Assembly (NCBI RefSeq): GCF_001183545.1
Contig: NZ_KQ236688.1
Span: 4,166,395-4,230,394 of the forward strand
Direction of reading: 5' to 3'
DNA from: Cellvibrio sp. pealriver
GTDB lineage: Bacteria > Pseudomonadota > Gammaproteobacteria > Pseudomonadales > Cellvibrionaceae
Length of the DNA stretch: 64,000 nucleotides
The notes beneath the pieces are model-generated. The model was not told the DNA's origin. It saw only the letters and a list, made by a program, of their open reading frames with translations, and made no database searches. Position 1 is the stretch's first letter; each line of letters begins with the position of its first letter. The translations under genes and the position numbers were made by a program. Below, piece after piece: positions 17,010 through 26,117 of this stretch.

Positions 17010-17816
17010 TTATTGGCTCACTGCTTGGGTAATCGTTCTAACGGAGAGAAGTGGATACTCAATCTGGTCTGTTATTAACATTTTTTGCCCCACACCAGAC
17101 CAGCAATGTTCACTGAGTGCTTGCCATTGCGTCAGGTTGGCAAGGCTCAGCTGATCGTTATCATGCTGATAACTGCCAACATAACGGCTTGGCAAAAATC
17201 CGAAATGACGGGAAAAATCAGTCAAGGTGATTGTGGCGGGAATCCATACTAAATCGCGTAAGTCTTGTGGGTGATCAATATTCATTTGCTGTATTTGGTT
17301 AAAAGGCAGCCAGTAATAGTTACCGTTAATAAATACTTCGCAAACGGGGCCAAGCCGTGAATCTCCATCGGCCAACCACTCTACTTCATTCTCATTGATA
17401 GAAAAGGTTAGCGCTGGCGCATCGGCATAAGCTTGTTGCTGGAATTTTTCGCTTGCATCGATTTGTTGGTGGCTGCGGGCGATCAATGCTTCTGCCAATA
17501 AAATCTGCCAATCATCGGGCGTAGTAAAAAATTGCGGCTCTACCTTCCCCTGGAAAACATGTTCGCGCTGTATTTCTGCTTGAATCAGTGCGCGATAGGT
17601 TTGTGCCATCGCCACTGCTTTTTTATCTAGTTGGGCAGCAGTTTGTAACTGCTGCAGTGCTTTTTGCCATTCACCGGTAACCATCAGTAGCTGTGCTATA
17701 TGAATACGATATTCGCAACGTCCAGGATTTTTTCGGATGAGCGATTGGAGATCTTGAATCTGGATATTGAGTGGAGTGCCATAGCTATGAATTTGATGTG
17801 CGGTAGCTGCTTGCAT
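17010..17816 (-). CDS. tagJ: TagJ/ImpE T6SS accessory protein
   Basis: About 268 residues from the ATG at 17816, which has AGGGA 6 nt upstream; an ATG at 17840 would add eight residues. The N-terminal half is a TPR-like helical region (LQSLIRKNPGRCEYRIHIAQ, TGEWQKALQQLQTAAQLD). The C-terminal half contains EVEWLADGDSRLGPVCEVFI, NYYWLPFNQIQQM and LRDLVWIPATIT, the ImpE/TagJ hallmark. TagJ is an accessory cytoplasmic protein that in some systems binds TssB and ClpV and modulates sheath disassembly. It lies between hcp and tssE. Confidence 0.88.
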   Translation of the reverse strand: MQAATAHQIHSYGTPLNIQIQDLQSLIRKNPGRCEYRIHIAQLLMVTGEWQKALQQLQTAAQLDKKAVAMAQTYRALIQAEIQREHVFQGKVEPQFFTTPDDWQILLAEALIARSHQQIDASEKFQQQAYADAPALTFSINENEVEWLADGDSRLGPVCEVFINGNYYWLPFNQIQQMNIDHPQDLRDLVWIPATITLTDFSRHFGFLPSRYVGSYQHDNDQLSLANLTQWQALSEHCWSGVGQKMLITDQIEYPLLSVRTITQAVSQ

Positions 17817-17895
17817 TGCATATCCCTGTTTTTTAAACATGACTTCTGAGTGCTTAGTTTATGGTTGATCAGTTGTTTCCTGTTTTGAATTGGAT

Positions 17896-17919
17896 CAGTT
17901 GCCTGAGTGCAGGCAACTG
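17896..17919 (-). other. Hairpin between hcp and tagJ
   Basis: A perfect 9-bp stem (CAGTTGCCT/AGGCAACTG) with a 6-nt loop lies 9 nt beyond the hcp stop. The minus-strand transcript has no U-run after it, so it looks more like an mRNA-stabilising or partial terminator element than a full terminator. It may help keep hcp transcript above the downstream baseplate genes. Confidence 0.5.
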
Positions 17920-17928
17920 ATAGGAAAA

Positions 17929-18426
17929 TTAAGCAGCTTTGTTCTGCTTAACATCCCATGCGCCAGTAACGGCGGCACCCATAGAGCCATTAGCATTTTG
18001 TTCTTTTACTTCCACCTTAATTTTGGAGTAAGAGATGCCAACTTCTTCCATTACGCGCGGACTGCTTGCATCACCAGTTGGGCGTACATGAGTAATAAGA
18101 ACGTCATTCAACACAACTTTCATATACTCTTGTTGGCCATCTCCTACTTTGCAGCAAGACAATTCAACGCTCGGGATGTGTTTACCGCTAGCGCAATACT
18201 TCATCAGATTTGGAGTTGATTTATCAATGTAGTGGGTAAATACCAATTCACTAAAGTGGGCTTTACCAACACCGCCTCCACCGCCTGTATTGGTAGAGGA
18301 TGATTGGCTAACGGAATAACCCCAATTAAGCACGTCAATTTGCCCTTTATGGCTTGAGTCTTTTGATTCGCCAGCAATGCCGTCAATTTTGATGAAAAAA
18401 TCCTGCAGAGATTCATGTGCAGACAT
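17929..18426 (-). CDS. hcp: Hcp tube protein (TssD)
   Basis: 165 residues. MSAHESLQDFFIKIDGIAGES followed by GQIDVLNWGYSVSQS, SELVFTHYIDKSTPNLMKYC and EVGISYSKIKVEVKEQNANG is the classical Hcp pattern. Hexamer rings of Hcp form the inner tube expelled by the sheath. AAGGAAG lies 7 nt before the ATG. It sits between tssC and tagJ, with hairpins on both sides (18464-18528 and 17896-17919), which suggests separate tuning of its expression. No C-terminal effector extension is present. Confidence 0.95.
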   Translation of the reverse strand: MSAHESLQDFFIKIDGIAGESKDSSHKGQIDVLNWGYSVSQSSSTNTGGGGGVGKAHFSELVFTHYIDKSTPNLMKYCASGKHIPSVELSCCKVGDGQQEYMKVVLNDVLITHVRPTGDASSPRVMEEVGISYSKIKVEVKEQNANGSMGAAVTGAWDVKQNKAA

Positions 18427-18463
18427 AGTGTGTCTTCCTTAGTTAATACAACATCAAAAAATA

Positions 18464-18528
18464 AATATCACCCTCATGGTGATATTCGCTTTATTAAAAG
18501 TCTGGCTTCGAACGCCAGATTTTTAATA
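18464..18528 (-). other. Two stem-loops between tssC and hcp
   Basis: One stem-loop covers 18464-18486 (AATATCACC/GGTGATATT). A second at about 18491-18528 pairs TCTGGC with GCCAGA and is flanked by A/T-rich complementary arms. Both lie in the 103-nt gap between the tssC stop and the hcp start. They could act as terminator/attenuator or RNA-processing sites setting hcp dosage. Function is inferred only. Confidence 0.5.
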
Positions 18529-18529
18529 T

Positions 18530-20023
18530 TTACTGGCCACCTGTTTTTATAGATGGCAATTTAGAGACCAAACGTAATGAAACGGTGAGCCCTTCTAGTT
18601 GGTAATGAGGGCGTAAGAAAAATTTAGAGGTGTAGTGCCCTGGGTTTCCTTCCACTTCCTCAACATATACTTCTGCAGCTGCAAGGGGTTTTAATGCTTT
18701 GGTTTGCTGTGACGAGTTGGCAGGATCACCATCGACATAATTCATGATCCAATCATTCAACCAGCGCTCCATTTCTTCCCGTTCTTTAAACGAGCCAATT
18801 TTGTCGCGCACTATGCACTTCAAGTAATGAGCAAAACGGCAACATGCAAACAGATAAGGCAAGCGAGCGGCGAGATTGGCATTCGCTGTTGCATCAGGAT
18901 CAAAAAAATCCCCGGGTTTCTGCAGTGACTGTGCACCGATAAAGGCTGCAATGTCAGTATTTTTGCGATGAATTAATGGCATGAATCCATTTTTAGCGAG
19001 CTCCGCTTCGCGGCGGTCAGAAATGGCAATCTCTGTTGGGCATTTCATATCAATGCCTCCGTCATCTGTTGGAAAAGTATGGGTAGGTAAATTGGGAACC
19101 GCACCACCTGATTCGACTCCGCGAATGGAGGTGCACCAACCATACTGTTTGAAAGAGTTATTGATATTGACCGCCATTGCATAGGCGGAGTTGGCCCAGC
19201 AATAGCGTGAGTGGTCAGCACCCTCAATACTTTCTTCAAAATTAAAATCGTCCACCGGATTGGTTTTTATTCCATAAGGTGTGCGTGCCAAAAAGCGTGG
19301 CATGGTTAACCCTAAATAGCGGGCATCATCTGAATCACGTAGGCTGCGCCATGCAGCGTATTCTGTGTTTTCAAAAATTTTGGTGAGGTCGCGTGGATTT
19401 GCCAGTTCTTGCCAAGATTCCATTTGCATTACGGCAGGGTCAGCAGCAGAAATAAACGGACAGTGAGCCGCGGCAGAGATTTTTGCCATCTCGCCTAGTA
19501 ACTCTACATCCGGTGGTGAATGGTCAAACGTGTAATCGCCGACGACACAACCATAGGGTGATCCTCCCAGTTGATCATATTCCTGCTCGTATATTTTCTT
19601 AAAGATTGGACTTTGATCCCAGCCTACACCTTTATGCCGGCGCAGGGTTCTGTGCAGTTCTTGTTTGGTGATTGGCATAAAACGGATTTTTAACATTTCA
19701 TCCGTTTCTGTATTGTTCACCAAATAGTGTAGTCCCCGCCAGGCGCTTTCCAGTTTGAGAAAATCCGGATGATGAATAATGGCATTGATTTGTTCGGATA
19801 ATCGCGTATCTATTTCTGCAATAATAGACTCAATTGATTTGTACGCATCGTTGGTAACCGTTACTGATAGCGACAACGCTTGCTGGGCAAGTGTTTGTAC
19901 AGCAAATTGCACTGCGGATTTTGCTTCGTCAGTTTTAGGTTTAAATTCTTTCTGCAGCAGGCTGGAAAAGTCATTGAACTGGTGACTTTTTTCATAGCTT
20001 CTGGTGATTTCGCTCATCTCCAT
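18530..20023 (-). CDS. tssC: T6SS sheath protein TssC (VipB)
   Basis: 497-residue large sheath subunit. Recognisable segments are SAWRGLHYLVNNTETDEMLK, GVGWDQSPIFKKIYEQEYDQ, GGSPYGCVVGDYTFDHSPPD, FARTPYG-type RFLARTPYGIKTNPVD and the C-terminal SKFFLRPHYQLEGLTVSLRL. With TssB it forms the contractile sheath around the Hcp tube and is the ClpV substrate. GGAG is 8 nt before the ATG, and it follows tssB by 28 nt. Confidence 0.96.
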   Translation of the reverse strand: MEMSEITRSYEKSHQFNDFSSLLQKEFKPKTDEAKSAVQFAVQTLAQQALSLSVTVTNDAYKSIESIIAEIDTRLSEQINAIIHHPDFLKLESAWRGLHYLVNNTETDEMLKIRFMPITKQELHRTLRRHKGVGWDQSPIFKKIYEQEYDQLGGSPYGCVVGDYTFDHSPPDVELLGEMAKISAAAHCPFISAADPAVMQMESWQELANPRDLTKIFENTEYAAWRSLRDSDDARYLGLTMPRFLARTPYGIKTNPVDDFNFEESIEGADHSRYCWANSAYAMAVNINNSFKQYGWCTSIRGVESGGAVPNLPTHTFPTDDGGIDMKCPTEIAISDRREAELAKNGFMPLIHRKNTDIAAFIGAQSLQKPGDFFDPDATANANLAARLPYLFACCRFAHYLKCIVRDKIGSFKEREEMERWLNDWIMNYVDGDPANSSQQTKALKPLAAAEVYVEEVEGNPGHYTSKFFLRPHYQLEGLTVSLRLVSKLPSIKTGGQ

Positions 20024-20051
20024 AGAGAATGCTCCTTTAATAATTGCCTGA

Positions 20052-20579
20052 TTACATTGCGTCGGCAGTTTCTTTGGTTTCAGTTGTTTCGCTGGGCAAT
20101 GCCAGGCTCTTCAGAAGGGTTGGGTCTTGTAGCACTTTGCTGATGAGATCTTCCGCGCCTGTTTTTCCATCCATGTAAGTCAATAGATTGTTGAGTTGAG
20201 TGCGCGCTTCTAATAATTTAGAAAGTACATCGACGTTTTTAGCAATAGCGGAAGGGGAAAAGTCTTCCATGCTATTGAAAGTTAAGTCGATAGATAATTC
20301 GCCTTCGCCTGTCAACGTGTTTGCCACCGAAAAAGCAGCTCTAGGTTTTAAAGCTTTCATGCGATCATCAAAATTGCTTACATCAATCTCTAAAAACTTT
20401 CTATCAGCTACGGAAGGCATTTCTTCTTTTTGTTTTCCTGCCAAATCGGACATAACTCCCATAATGAATGGGATTTGGATTTTTTTTTCAGAGCCGTAAA
20501 TTTCCACATCGTATTCAATTTGAACGCGAGGTGCGCGATTTCGTGCAATAAACTTCTGACTGCTTTGACTGTTACTCAT
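20052..20579 (-). CDS. tssB: T6SS sheath protein TssB (VipA)
   Basis: About 175 residues from the ATG at 20579, which has a strong GGGGAG 5 nt upstream; an ATG at 20597 is less supported. The sequence shows RAPRVQIEYDVEIYGSEKKIQIPFIMGVMSDLAG, DRKFLEIDVSNFDDRMKALK and the C-terminal LLEARTQLNNLLTYMDGKTGAE, all diagnostic of TssB. It pairs with TssC in the sheath. It lies 35 nt after tssA. Confidence 0.95.
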   Translation of the reverse strand: MSNSQSSQKFIARNRAPRVQIEYDVEIYGSEKKIQIPFIMGVMSDLAGKQKEEMPSVADRKFLEIDVSNFDDRMKALKPRAAFSVANTLTGEGELSIDLTFNSMEDFSPSAIAKNVDVLSKLLEARTQLNNLLTYMDGKTGAEDLISKVLQDPTLLKSLALPSETTETKETADAM

Positions 20580-20614
20580 AGTTGCTCCCCTGCACATAAC
20601 GCAGACGTTGTTGA

Positions 20615-21628
20615 TTAAAATTGTGGGCCGGTAATATGCTCAGCTTGGGCGACCGCATCGGGTGCTAACTGGCTTAAAATAGTATAGAAGTCTTGGCCAA
20701 TCATGTTTCGTGCGCGGTTGATAAGCATTGGCGCAGGGTTGGCAGGGTCGTTGCGTTTTAGAAATTCGCATACTATGTCTAGTGCATTAATAGCATCATC
20801 GCGCGTCTGGATAAACGTTGGAGTTATTTGCGTTTTGCTATAGATATGAGACGTACTGGCTTCAGTAAAATCACCTGTCCCATCAATTTCTGCAATTTGC
20901 TTTTCGCCTGTCATAACACTGATATTGGTAAGCATAGATTTTAATTGGCTAAAATCTGGCTTTTGTTCGCTGGCTAAATATTGGGATAGTAATTTTTCCA
21001 ATTCAGAAATTTTACTTAATAGTCTGGATATTACAAAAATTTCACTTTCGGGTGACAGTGCGTCATCGCGACAAATTTGTAGTAATTGGTCTCTTGAAAA
21101 TTCCTCGTTTTCTGATCTTCCGCTTAGTATTTTCTCCATTCTATTTATCGATAATTTTATTGTGCTTCCTAGTCTTATATCAGTATGGCGAAGATCTCCA
21201 ACCAAACCCGTCATGGAGTTTAATTCAGCAATAGCATTGGATCTTGGAAGGAAGTCTGTTTCGCCATCGAAAACAATAGCCGGAAATGCATAGCGCCAAC
21301 AATTCGCTGTCAGCAAATAAATAGTTTCTATTCCCTTTAAGGTTCCGCGAATCCCATGCTTATGAGTAAGCGCACGCGTAATAATGCAACAAAGTCGATA
21401 ATCTTTGCTCTTATCTAAAAGCTCATAGGCTTTACTAAGGGCGCGCGACCAGTCAATAGGTGCTGCTGGAATAATGGTGTTGCCATATTGCTGATCCATT
21501 TTAATAGCGATCATATTTTCCAGTTCAATGAATTCCGGGTCGTAATCTATCTCTATTCCCTGTTCTGCATTATTGAGTAGCTTGCTTTCCATTGTGTCAT
21601 ATGAAAAATCGATACTGTCATAGTCCAT
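20615..21628 (-). CDS. tssA: T6SS cap protein TssA
   Basis: 337 residues with the ImpA N-terminal domain (IDYDPEFIELENMI, IDWSRALSKAYELLDKSKDYRL, TLKGIETIYLLTANCW). The C-terminal part ends TRDDAINALDIVCEFLKRNDPANPAPML and GQDFYTILSQLAPDAV, typical of TssA1/ImpA proteins. TssA coordinates priming and distal growth of the sheath and tube. AGGAG stands 6 nt before the ATG. It follows the lipoprotein gene in the leftward operon. Confidence 0.9.
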   Translation of the reverse strand: MDYDSIDFSYDTMESKLLNNAEQGIEIDYDPEFIELENMIAIKMDQQYGNTIIPAAPIDWSRALSKAYELLDKSKDYRLCCIITRALTHKHGIRGTLKGIETIYLLTANCWRYAFPAIVFDGETDFLPRSNAIAELNSMTGLVGDLRHTDIRLGSTIKLSINRMEKILSGRSENEEFSRDQLLQICRDDALSPESEIFVISRLLSKISELEKLLSQYLASEQKPDFSQLKSMLTNISVMTGEKQIAEIDGTGDFTEASTSHIYSKTQITPTFIQTRDDAINALDIVCEFLKRNDPANPAPMLINRARNMIGQDFYTILSQLAPDAVAQAEHITGPQF

Positions 21629-21673
21629 TGCCGACTCCTGATGGTGATCAGTGAAGTAGATGTCTAAATAGAG

Positions 21674-22093
21674 TTACTGTTTTCCTAGACCGCTCTGTGC
21701 AACTATGAATTCAGGGCCCCATAATGGATGCGTGCTTTCTGCAGGCGTTAATTCAAATTCTGGGTTTAACTGCAGCGCTTTGTAAAAAGAGTGACGGCAC
21801 AGCGTGATTCGCTCGGTAACACAATAGATAAAAGCAAGATATTTTAGTGATTCGACTTGCTCTGACTTGTCGCCTTGCCAAATGGCGCTATCGAGTAAAT
21901 TTGTCTCTGCAATGCCATATTCCCCGTTTTGGAAATTGTTTTTTCCTATTTCCAGTTTTATTTGAGCGGGTGATGCTTGGGTGGGTTTTGTTTGGGTTGT
22001 GCTGCATCCTGTAAAAACACAGAAGGAAAGTGTGATTACCACCGCCAGTGAAAATTTTCTGTATAAGAAAATTAAAAAAATTGTATTTGACAT
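21674..22093 (-). CDS. T6SS-associated TPR-like lipoprotein
   Basis: 139 residues with a lipoprotein signal peptide (AVVITLSFCVFTGC, Cys in a lipobox-like FTGC). The mature part has TPR-like helices (GKNNFQNGEYGIAETNLLDSAI, AFIYCVTERITLCRHSFYKA) and a conserved-looking HPLWGPEF near the end. It is probably anchored in the outer or inner membrane facing the periplasm. It lies between the kinase (15 nt) and tssA (45 nt), so it is part of the T6SS operon. It may support membrane-complex assembly or kinase signalling; the exact role is unknown. Confidence 0.65.
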   Translation of the reverse strand: MSNTIFLIFLYRKFSLAVVITLSFCVFTGCSTTQTKPTQASPAQIKLEIGKNNFQNGEYGIAETNLLDSAIWQGDKSEQVESLKYLAFIYCVTERITLCRHSFYKALQLNPEFELTPAESTHPLWGPEFIVAQSGLGKQ

Positions 22094-22108
22094 AAAGGTT
22101 ATCTCACA

Positions 22109-24496
22109 TTATTTGAATTGATGCTCGATGGGCATGTTAAGTGGATCGTTTGCACTGATGACGATTGTCTTGGGCGCATAATTGGGGTGGCGAATCTCAA
22201 TGCTGTGATTGCCCGGTTTCAGCGCTAATTGATGTAGTGGCGGTGTAACTCCTACCATTTTTCCGTCAATGTAAATTTCACCCCAAGGTAAAACTTTAAT
22301 ATTAAGTGTGCGCTCATGTGTGATAGCAGTGGCCGTAGATGGTAAATGTGATGTCTCTGGTGTGATGGTGTGTTCATTTGCTTTTGATGGTTGATTTTTG
22401 CCTGCGGGTATTTGATTCGCAGGTGTGTCTGTTGCCTGGCTATTGTCTGCGGATTCAGGTGCAGAAAAGTTATGATAAATTGCTGGGTTTTCACCTTCAC
22501 TAATAGTAACGGTGCGGATGTGTGCTGGCAGCCCTGGGTTGCGTAGTTCAACGCGATAAGTCCCTGGCGCTAGTGATAATTCTTGTACAGGCGGGCTAAC
22601 GCCATAACGTTGATTATCCACCCACACTTCTCCCCATGGAAGTAGCGTGAGTTTTGCTGTTCCCAGTATGATTTTCTTGTCAGTCAATTTCTTCAATTGA
22701 TCTTGCTGTATAGCGTTATTGCGCTGATTATTTTTTGGTGATTCGGAATTAATAGCGTTACTGGTTTTATTGTCGGATTCGATAGTGATAGATGAGCGCA
22801 TTGAGATGTCTTGCGCTTTGGATTCAATTGATTCGTCCGTTATAACAGTTTGTTGCGCCGGTGTTAATTGAGCTGCTTGAGCGCTTATGTTATCGGCGTT
22901 ATCAAAATCATTGAGTGTTAAATGGGTTGTTGGTTGAGAAAGTGAATATTCATCGGGAATATATACATCTATTTGACTGTCCGTGCTTGCGGTGGGTGTT
23001 GCTATGGTAGTGTTTTGTGCAGCTGCAATACTGGACGAAGGCAGCTGGCTCTCGCTCAACTCGTAGCTTTTAATGTCGCTTTTATTCAGTAGATAAACAG
23101 TTCCCGCAAACAGTGCCAGAAAGGTGCCGCAGCCAATAATTAAAGGAAGTGTCATTAACTTATGAGCTGACGATATTTTCTTTGCTGTTTTTTTCGCAGC
23201 AGGATTACTCTGTAACTGAGTTTGTGGTGTTACTTTGGTGCTTTTTGAAGTTGCGTTGCCTGGCTTTTGAATAGGCTTCTTTTCAAGCAGTTCTTTTACG
23301 TCACCGAAACTATTAATGGATTTTTCCCTGACTTCAGGAGAGTTAAGTAAAACATTCTCATCTGATTGTATTTTTATCGGCATCGATAAAGGGGCTTGTT
23401 GACGCTGATTTTTACAGGATAAGGTATTTAGCAGCTTCTCTTTAAACTGATTGATCTCGTCTTCAGTCAATATTTGGGTTATTTCATCATCGTCATTATT
23501 TTTTTCTGTCAAACCGGTTTTATTTGATTGCCATGCAAGTGGCGCATTCTGTGTATTGAATGAATCTAATTTTAAATTTTCGCGAAATTCAGAGATGGTT
23601 TGGAATCTATCTATGGGGCGCAATTGCAGCGCTTGATTAATCGCAGTAAGAAACTCCTCGCTAAATTGCGGATGGTCTTGCTGTGTTAGAGGTTTTAGTG
23701 TGTCGCGCATCATACGCGATACTGAAGCGCTGGGTGCGGCACCAGTAATTGCAAAATACAGGACTGCACCTAACGCATAAATATCTGTCCAAGGGCCTTG
23801 ATCCTCGGCGGTATCTTCTGTGTATTGTTCAATAGGGGCATAACCAGGTTTTACCACCACTGTCAGTGCGCTTTGCATGCCAGCAATAACACGCCGTGCG
23901 GAGCCTAAATCCAGTAATACGGGTCGATTATTATCTTGAATGACAATGTTGTCAGGTGCGATGTCGCGATGATAGATATTGTTTTTATGAAGAAGTTCTA
24001 CTGCATTCAAAATAGGGGACAGGATTTTTTTAAGCCAGTTTTCGGTACATTGGCTTTTGTTTTTTCGCAAAAAACTGCGAAGCGTTTGCCCGGAATAGTG
24101 AGGCATGACCATATAGGCGGTGTTATTTTCTTCCCAGAATCGCAGAATTTCAACCAGAGCTGGATGTTTGAATTGCGCAAGAAGTCGCGCTTCGTCAATA
24201 AATCCCTGCATCCCTGCATCGAATGCTTTCTTGTGGCGTGTAGAGCGTACATTAATATTTGATGACGCCAAACGATTGGCAATAGAAGAAGGCATGTATT
24301 CTTTGATAGCTACATTGCGATTTAGAAGAGTATCTTCCGCGGCATAAACAATACCAAAACCACCTTCACCAATGACCCCTGTGATTCGATATTCTTTTAG
24401 TTTTTTTCCAATGGAAAGCGCTGATACGTGTGTAACCGATGTTTCAATGTGGTTTTTTTGTGAAGTGGATATTGGGGTAATAACGTTAGCGTCCAT
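22109..24496 (-). CDS. Ser/Thr protein kinase with transmembrane segment and two PEGA domains (TagE/PpkA-like)
   Basis: 795 residues. The N-terminal kinase domain has a Gly-rich loop (GEGGFGIVYAAED), catalytic lysine (VAIKEYMP), catalytic loop HRDIAPDNIV and the magnesium motif as DLG instead of DFG, so it should be active. A Ser/Thr/Gln-rich linker follows. A single membrane helix lies near residues 445-469 (MTLPLIIGCGTFLALF). Two PEGA repeats sit in the periplasm at ~615-675 (WGEVWVDNQRYGVSPPV) and ~730-790 (WGEIYIDGKMVGVTPPL). With the FHA protein and PP2C phosphatase encoded divergently, it probably runs the threonine-phosphorylation pathway controlling T6SS assembly. PEGA domains may sense the envelope. 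Confidence 0.88.
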   Translation of the reverse strand: MDANVITPISTSQKNHIETSVTHVSALSIGKKLKEYRITGVIGEGGFGIVYAAEDTLLNRNVAIKEYMPSSIANRLASSNINVRSTRHKKAFDAGMQGFIDEARLLAQFKHPALVEILRFWEENNTAYMVMPHYSGQTLRSFLRKNKSQCTENWLKKILSPILNAVELLHKNNIYHRDIAPDNIVIQDNNRPVLLDLGSARRVIAGMQSALTVVVKPGYAPIEQYTEDTAEDQGPWTDIYALGAVLYFAITGAAPSASVSRMMRDTLKPLTQQDHPQFSEEFLTAINQALQLRPIDRFQTISEFRENLKLDSFNTQNAPLAWQSNKTGLTEKNNDDDEITQILTEDEINQFKEKLLNTLSCKNQRQQAPLSMPIKIQSDENVLLNSPEVREKSINSFGDVKELLEKKPIQKPGNATSKSTKVTPQTQLQSNPAAKKTAKKISSAHKLMTLPLIIGCGTFLALFAGTVYLLNKSDIKSYELSESQLPSSSIAAAQNTTIATPTASTDSQIDVYIPDEYSLSQPTTHLTLNDFDNADNISAQAAQLTPAQQTVITDESIESKAQDISMRSSITIESDNKTSNAINSESPKNNQRNNAIQQDQLKKLTDKKIILGTAKLTLLPWGEVWVDNQRYGVSPPVQELSLAPGTYRVELRNPGLPAHIRTVTISEGENPAIYHNFSAPESADNSQATDTPANQIPAGKNQPSKANEHTITPETSHLPSTATAITHERTLNIKVLPWGEIYIDGKMVGVTPPLHQLALKPGNHSIEIRHPNYAPKTIVISANDPLNMPIEHQFK

Positions 24497-24779
24497 GCGT
24501 CATCCGCTTGAGTAAATGTGATCTAACTATAAATTTAAATGCTAAACACAACACAAAAATAAATTTTAAGGCGTGTTTTTAATGAGTAATTTGTGAGGGG
24601 TGATTCTATTTATAATTCATATGTATCTTTGTGATCAAAATCTCCATTTGCGAATTGTTATGTAAAAAAATATCGCTATCATGGCGCTGTAGTAATCGCG
24701 ATATTGTTAGTGTTGATGACTTTAAGTCGTTTCGTCTAATTATTTTTTTGCTCCTTCTTCTATATGGACATAGGAACTC
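24497..24779. promoter_or_regulatory. Divergent T6SS intergenic region
   Basis: This AT-rich 283-nt gap separates the leftward kinase-led operon from the rightward FHA-led operon and must carry both promoters. I see several -10-like elements (TATAAT at 24611-24616 on plus, TATAGT on minus near 24530) but no convincing -35 partner, and no clear sigma-54 GG/GC element. Nothing else is recognised in it. Confidence 0.4.
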
Positions 24780-26117
24780 ATGTCTTTCTCTCAACAATTA
24801 AAATTAGCTGTTGTTAGCCATAGCAATCAGCCTACTGAAGTTAATAAACACAGCTATCAGTTTTCTGCCAATGAGAATATAACCATAGGCAGAAGCAGTA
24901 ATAATCATTTAACGCTGATTGATCCATTGCGTATTATTTCTCGAGTTCAGGCGCGAGTATTATTAAAAGATAATGCATCTGCTTGGGTAACTAATGTCAG
25001 TTCATCTACCAGTATTTTTATTAATGAGAGCGAAATAAAGCCAGGGGATAGTGGTGCTTTCTTATGTGAAGACTTCCTGCTAATAGGTGATTATGTATTG
25101 AAGTTAAGTCAATGTGACTTGATTGAGAATAGTGCAGTAGGTAATTTCCCGACGGATACCGGTTCTCCCGGATCGGGTGTATTTATTCCGAAAGAAATGG
25201 ATTTCTTCTTGTCAGATAGTCAAATTGAAAATAATTATTTTGACGTAAATAATCTTGCCGAAGTCGATATTTCATCGCCAGAGAAGGCTGCATGTGAAAG
25301 TGTAATGCTTGAGCGTTTGTTGGCCGGCGGTGATGCTGATTCAGGATTATCCTCCGACATGCTGGGGCAGGTTCAGCACGATTATCTTCCTGAAATAAAC
25401 TCTTTATTTATTCCTCCGCGTGCAACTAACTTACAAAAAAATAATTCCACCGGAGAAGATGCACTCGCCGTTGCGGCGGACTCGCTAACAGACGATTTTA
25501 GAAAAAATGATGATATTGCACTTGAGTGCAGGCAGGCATTTTCTCGTGCGCTGGGAATTGATTTGCAAAAGTTGCCTGCTTTTACGCCGGCCTTGTGCGA
25601 GCGACTGGGCAGTATTTTATTATTGCTGACGGCAGGTACCGTCAACATGGTTCATGAACGCGCAAAAATAAAACATGAAATGCGTGCTGATGTAACCATT
25701 ATTGCGGCATCAGGCAATAATCCACTGAAGTTTGCCCCTGATGCACAGTCTGCAATTGCACATTTACTTGCTGACACCATGCCTGGATTTATGTGTGCAA
25801 AAGACGCTATTAACGATGTGTTTGACGATTTGCTGGCGCATCAAATCGGGTTGCTATCGGGTGCACGGGAATCTGTTTACGATGCAGTAAGAAATTTCAG
25901 TCCGGAGCGAATACAAAAATATATCGCCACTAAAAATATTGTTGATGCACTGGTTCCCATGTCGAAAAAAGCCAAGCTGTGGGAGTTATATGAAGTGCAT
26001 TATGCCGAAGTCGCTGGGTATGCGCGCGAAGAGTTTGAGTTGCGTTTTCAGCAGGCCTTTGCTCAAGCATATGAGCTTGCAATAGATAGAATGTGTGAGG
26101 CTAGGGAGGTTGCATGA
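24780..26117 (+). CDS. tagH: FHA-domain protein TagH
   Basis: 445 residues. The N-terminal FHA domain (~20-110) contains ITIGRSSNNHLTL, and IISRVQARVLL stands where SRxHA normally occurs, so phosphothreonine binding is plausible. A long acidic linker leads to the C-terminal TagH domain (ALCERLGSILLLLTAGTVNMV, NNPLKFAPDAQSAIAHLL, ELRFQQAFAQAYELA). In T6SS the FHA protein is a substrate or reader of the PpkA-type kinase. AGGA lies 5 nt before the ATG; the stop overlaps the phosphatase start (ATGA). It is the first gene of the rightward operon. Confidence 0.88.
   Translation: MSFSQQLKLAVVSHSNQPTEVNKHSYQFSANENITIGRSSNNHLTLIDPLRIISRVQARVLLKDNASAWVTNVSSSTSIFINESEIKPGDSGAFLCEDFLLIGDYVLKLSQCDLIENSAVGNFPTDTGSPGSGVFIPKEMDFFLSDSQIENNYFDVNNLAEVDISSPEKAACESVMLERLLAGGDADSGLSSDMLGQVQHDYLPEINSLFIPPRATNLQKNNSTGEDALAVAADSLTDDFRKNDDIALECRQAFSRALGIDLQKLPAFTPALCERLGSILLLLTAGTVNMVHERAKIKHEMRADVTIIAASGNNPLKFAPDAQSAIAHLLADTMPGFMCAKDAINDVFDDLLAHQIGLLSGARESVYDAVRNFSPERIQKYIATKNIVDALVPMSKKAKLWELYEVHYAEVAGYAREEFELRFQQAFAQAYELAIDRMCEAREVA

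Noticed and set aside
24497..24779. Sigma-54 promoter for the T6SS operons
   Set aside because: No GG-N10-GC element with the conserved flanks was found in the divergent region.
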